7,273 nt of DNA from NCBI GenBank assembly GCA_013812005.1, contig JACCUE010000191.1, positions 1 to 7,273 on the forward strand. The letters are read 5' to 3'. This document shows positions 6,376 through 7,273 of this stretch, piece after piece. How positions within the stretch are numbered: the stretch's first letter is position 1; every line of letters starts with the position of its first letter. A model generated the notes under the pieces. That model worked only from the letters and a program-made list of their open reading frames with translations. It did not search any database and had not been told where the DNA came from. Origin of the DNA: Thermoleophilaceae bacterium. Lineage in GTDB: Bacteria; Actinomycetota; Thermoleophilia; Solirubrobacterales; Thermoleophilaceae. The translations under genes were made by a program, and so were the position numbers.

Positions 6376-6445
6376 TCCGGCTGCGCTCCTCCCGAGGGAG
6401 AAGGTGCGGTGCTCGCCGGAACAACGTTCCGGCTGCGCTCCTCCC
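6376..6445. repeat. 18-base direct repeat, two copies in the intergenic spacer
   Basis: TCCGGCTGCGCTCCTCCC occurs exactly at 6376-6393 and 6428-6445. On the - strand each copy reads GGGAGGAGCGCAGCCGGA and its last bases form the first arm of a small hairpin (GGAGACTCC at 6378-6370, and the 8-base stem at 6415-6433). The two copies fall in different reading frames relative to one another, so they are not a protein repeat. They fill the 92 bases between the peptidase and the 287-residue gene. A dispersed intergenic repeat of this genome is possible. Confidence 0.7.
6415..6433 (-). terminator. hairpin after the peptidase gene, possible terminator
   Basis: GCCGGAAC (6415-6422) and GTTCCGGC (6426-6433) pair perfectly around a 3-base loop, 13 bases beyond the peptidase stop (6448-6446, - strand). 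No U-tract follows on the - strand. It may end the peptidase transcript, act as an operator, or be part of the repeat module that surrounds it. Confidence 0.45.
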
Positions 6446-7273
6446 CTATTCGCCCTTGTGGGCGGGTGAGGAGCGTTTGTCGGCGGGCAGCGAGTACTTC
6501 GACGGCTTCGTGGGCACGACCGGGTTGTCGATCTCGCGCAGCTGAGCGATCAGGTCTGACCACTGGCCGGGCTTGAGCACCGCCAGCGCCTGCTTGCCGA
6601 GCTTGCCGTTCTCACCGAACATCGGCGAGAAGCCGACATGGATGTGATCGGCATGATCACCCATCGCGAACGTCGACCCGCCGAGCTCGAGCAGCGAAAT
6701 GATCTGATCCGGGGCCATCGTGCCCTGCAACGCCATCAGCCGCCGCACCGACTGCTCAGTCACCCCACCCGGCTCCTGATGACCGAGAATCGGCACACCA
6801 TTGATCTGGGCGATATCCATCGCGTTACCCGACGAATGATGCGACACATTCCCCGAACTGGTGAAAAAGCCATGGCCACACTTCAAGCTCGTGATCGTCG
6901 GGCGCAGACCCGACTCCGCCAGATAAGCCATCCCCGCCAACACCCGCCGGTCGATCTGACCCGACCGGATGTCATCACGGCCACAGTCATAGATCTCGAT
7001 CCGCTCATCAGACAGCACCCGGCGCTCGAGCAACGGCTTGGGCAACAACAAGATCTGGCCGATCGAGAACCCATCCCCATCAGCGCCATGAAGCACATTG
7101 CGCCCCGACGCCCGATAGATCGCCGTCGCCTCCAACAGCTTCCAACCATCCAGGATCGGCTTCGGATCGATCTCCGGCGCGCCCTCACCCGCCGGGCGAA
7201 TCCCAAACTCCAAATGCGCCGCCTTACCAACATCAGGACGACCCACACGACCCAACACCGTCCCACCAATCAC
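6446..7273 (-). CDS. cell-wall peptidase-like protein, M23 end plus M15-like domain (5' partial)
   Basis: The last 275 residues of a larger protein; the start lies beyond the right edge, and the frame is open to the edge. Residues 1-27 are the end of an M23 (LytM-like) domain, VGKAAHLEFGIRPAG, where the usual HxH is His-Leu-Glu (20-22). A linker DPKPILDGWKLLEA (36-50) follows. About 85-215 resemble an M15-like D-Ala-D-Ala peptidase fold: the SxHxxGxAxDI motif is Ser144, His146, Gly149, Ala151, Asp153, and HADHIHVGF (207-215) would supply the third zinc ligand. The C-terminal tail (about 235-275) is Pro/Ser/Lys-rich. Such proteins act outside the cell on peptidoglycan, but a signal peptide would be in the missing part. 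Codons favour GAT, TTG and GGT more than in the left-hand genes. The family assignment of the second domain is by motif only. Confidence 0.85.
   Translation of the reverse strand: MIGGTVLGRVGRPDVGKAAHLEFGIRPAGEGAPEIDPKPILDGWKLLEATAIYRASGRNVLHGADGDGFSIGQILLLPKPLLERRVLSDERIEIYDCGRDDIRSGQIDRRVLAGMAYLAESGLRPTITSLKCGHGFFTSSGNVSHHSSGNAMDIAQINGVPILGHQEPGGVTEQSVRRLMALQGTMAPDQIISLLELGGSTFAMGDHADHIHVGFSPMFGENGKLGKQALAVLKPGQWSDLIAQLREIDNPVVPTKPSKYSLPADKRSSPAHKGE

Noticed and set aside
5718..6545. Open frame of 275 codons on the + strand opposite the 287-residue protein
   Set aside because: Its translation lacks regular structure and runs through the intergenic repeats into the peptidase gene; the - strand reading has a more protein-like composition.
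6446..6563. Extended start of the 287-residue protein at 6563
   Set aside because: It would overlap the peptidase gene by over 100 bases in another frame, and the added residues simply translate the repeats and peptidase tail.

Overview
The window looks like chromosomal DNA from a high-GC actinobacterium. The best guess is class Thermoleophilia (Solirubrobacterales-like). This rests on three things: the GC-rich codon third positions, the GTG/TTG starts, and the M23 + M15-like peptidase at the right edge, an architecture I associate with that group. The lineage is inferred from family resemblance and was not searched.

Layout. Positions 1-5141 are read on the + strand and 5132-7273 on the - strand, so the two halves converge and overlap by 10 bases. 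The + strand carries a fatty-acid beta-oxidation locus: an acyl-CoA dehydrogenase (104-1279); a strong hairpin terminator; a translationally coupled PadR-type regulator and SRPBCC protein (1367-1834 and 1834-2325); a second strong hairpin; then a 3-hydroxyacyl-CoA dehydrogenase (2386-3258) overlapping a protein that joins a second 3HCDH C-terminal domain to an enoyl-CoA hydratase (3245-4351); and a sirtuin (about 4356-5141). The - strand carries the 3' part of a cell-wall peptidase-like gene (7273-6446), a 92-base spacer full of short repeats and hairpins, an unrecognised 287-residue protein (6353-5490), a 148-base spacer, and an unrecognised 67-residue protein (5335-5132). No tRNA, rRNA, CRISPR array, insertion sequence or phage gene was seen.

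How the genes fit together. The acyl-CoA dehydrogenase, enoyl-CoA hydratase and 3-hydroxyacyl-CoA dehydrogenase supply the first three steps of the beta-oxidation spiral; no thiolase is in view. PadR is a plausible local regulator and the SRPBCC protein a possible lipid or ligand binder. The sirtuin follows the hydratase by a few bases and could deacylate acyl-CoA enzymes.

Most interesting points: (1) the dehydrogenase/hydratase pair looks like a single 3HCDH-3HCDH-ECH polypeptide split by a 14-base overlap exactly between the two 3HCDH C-terminal domains; (2) the dehydrogenase has Tyr where the family usually has Asn next to the catalytic His (FFYP for FFNP); (3) the sirtuin carries a Tyr-x-x-Arg motif like desuccinylase-type sirtuins; (4) a repeated hairpin module lies between the peptidase and the 287-residue gene; (5) the 67-residue protein has an excellent ribosome-binding site and a conserved-looking tail but no family I can name. 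I did not find a clear new defence or mobile system.
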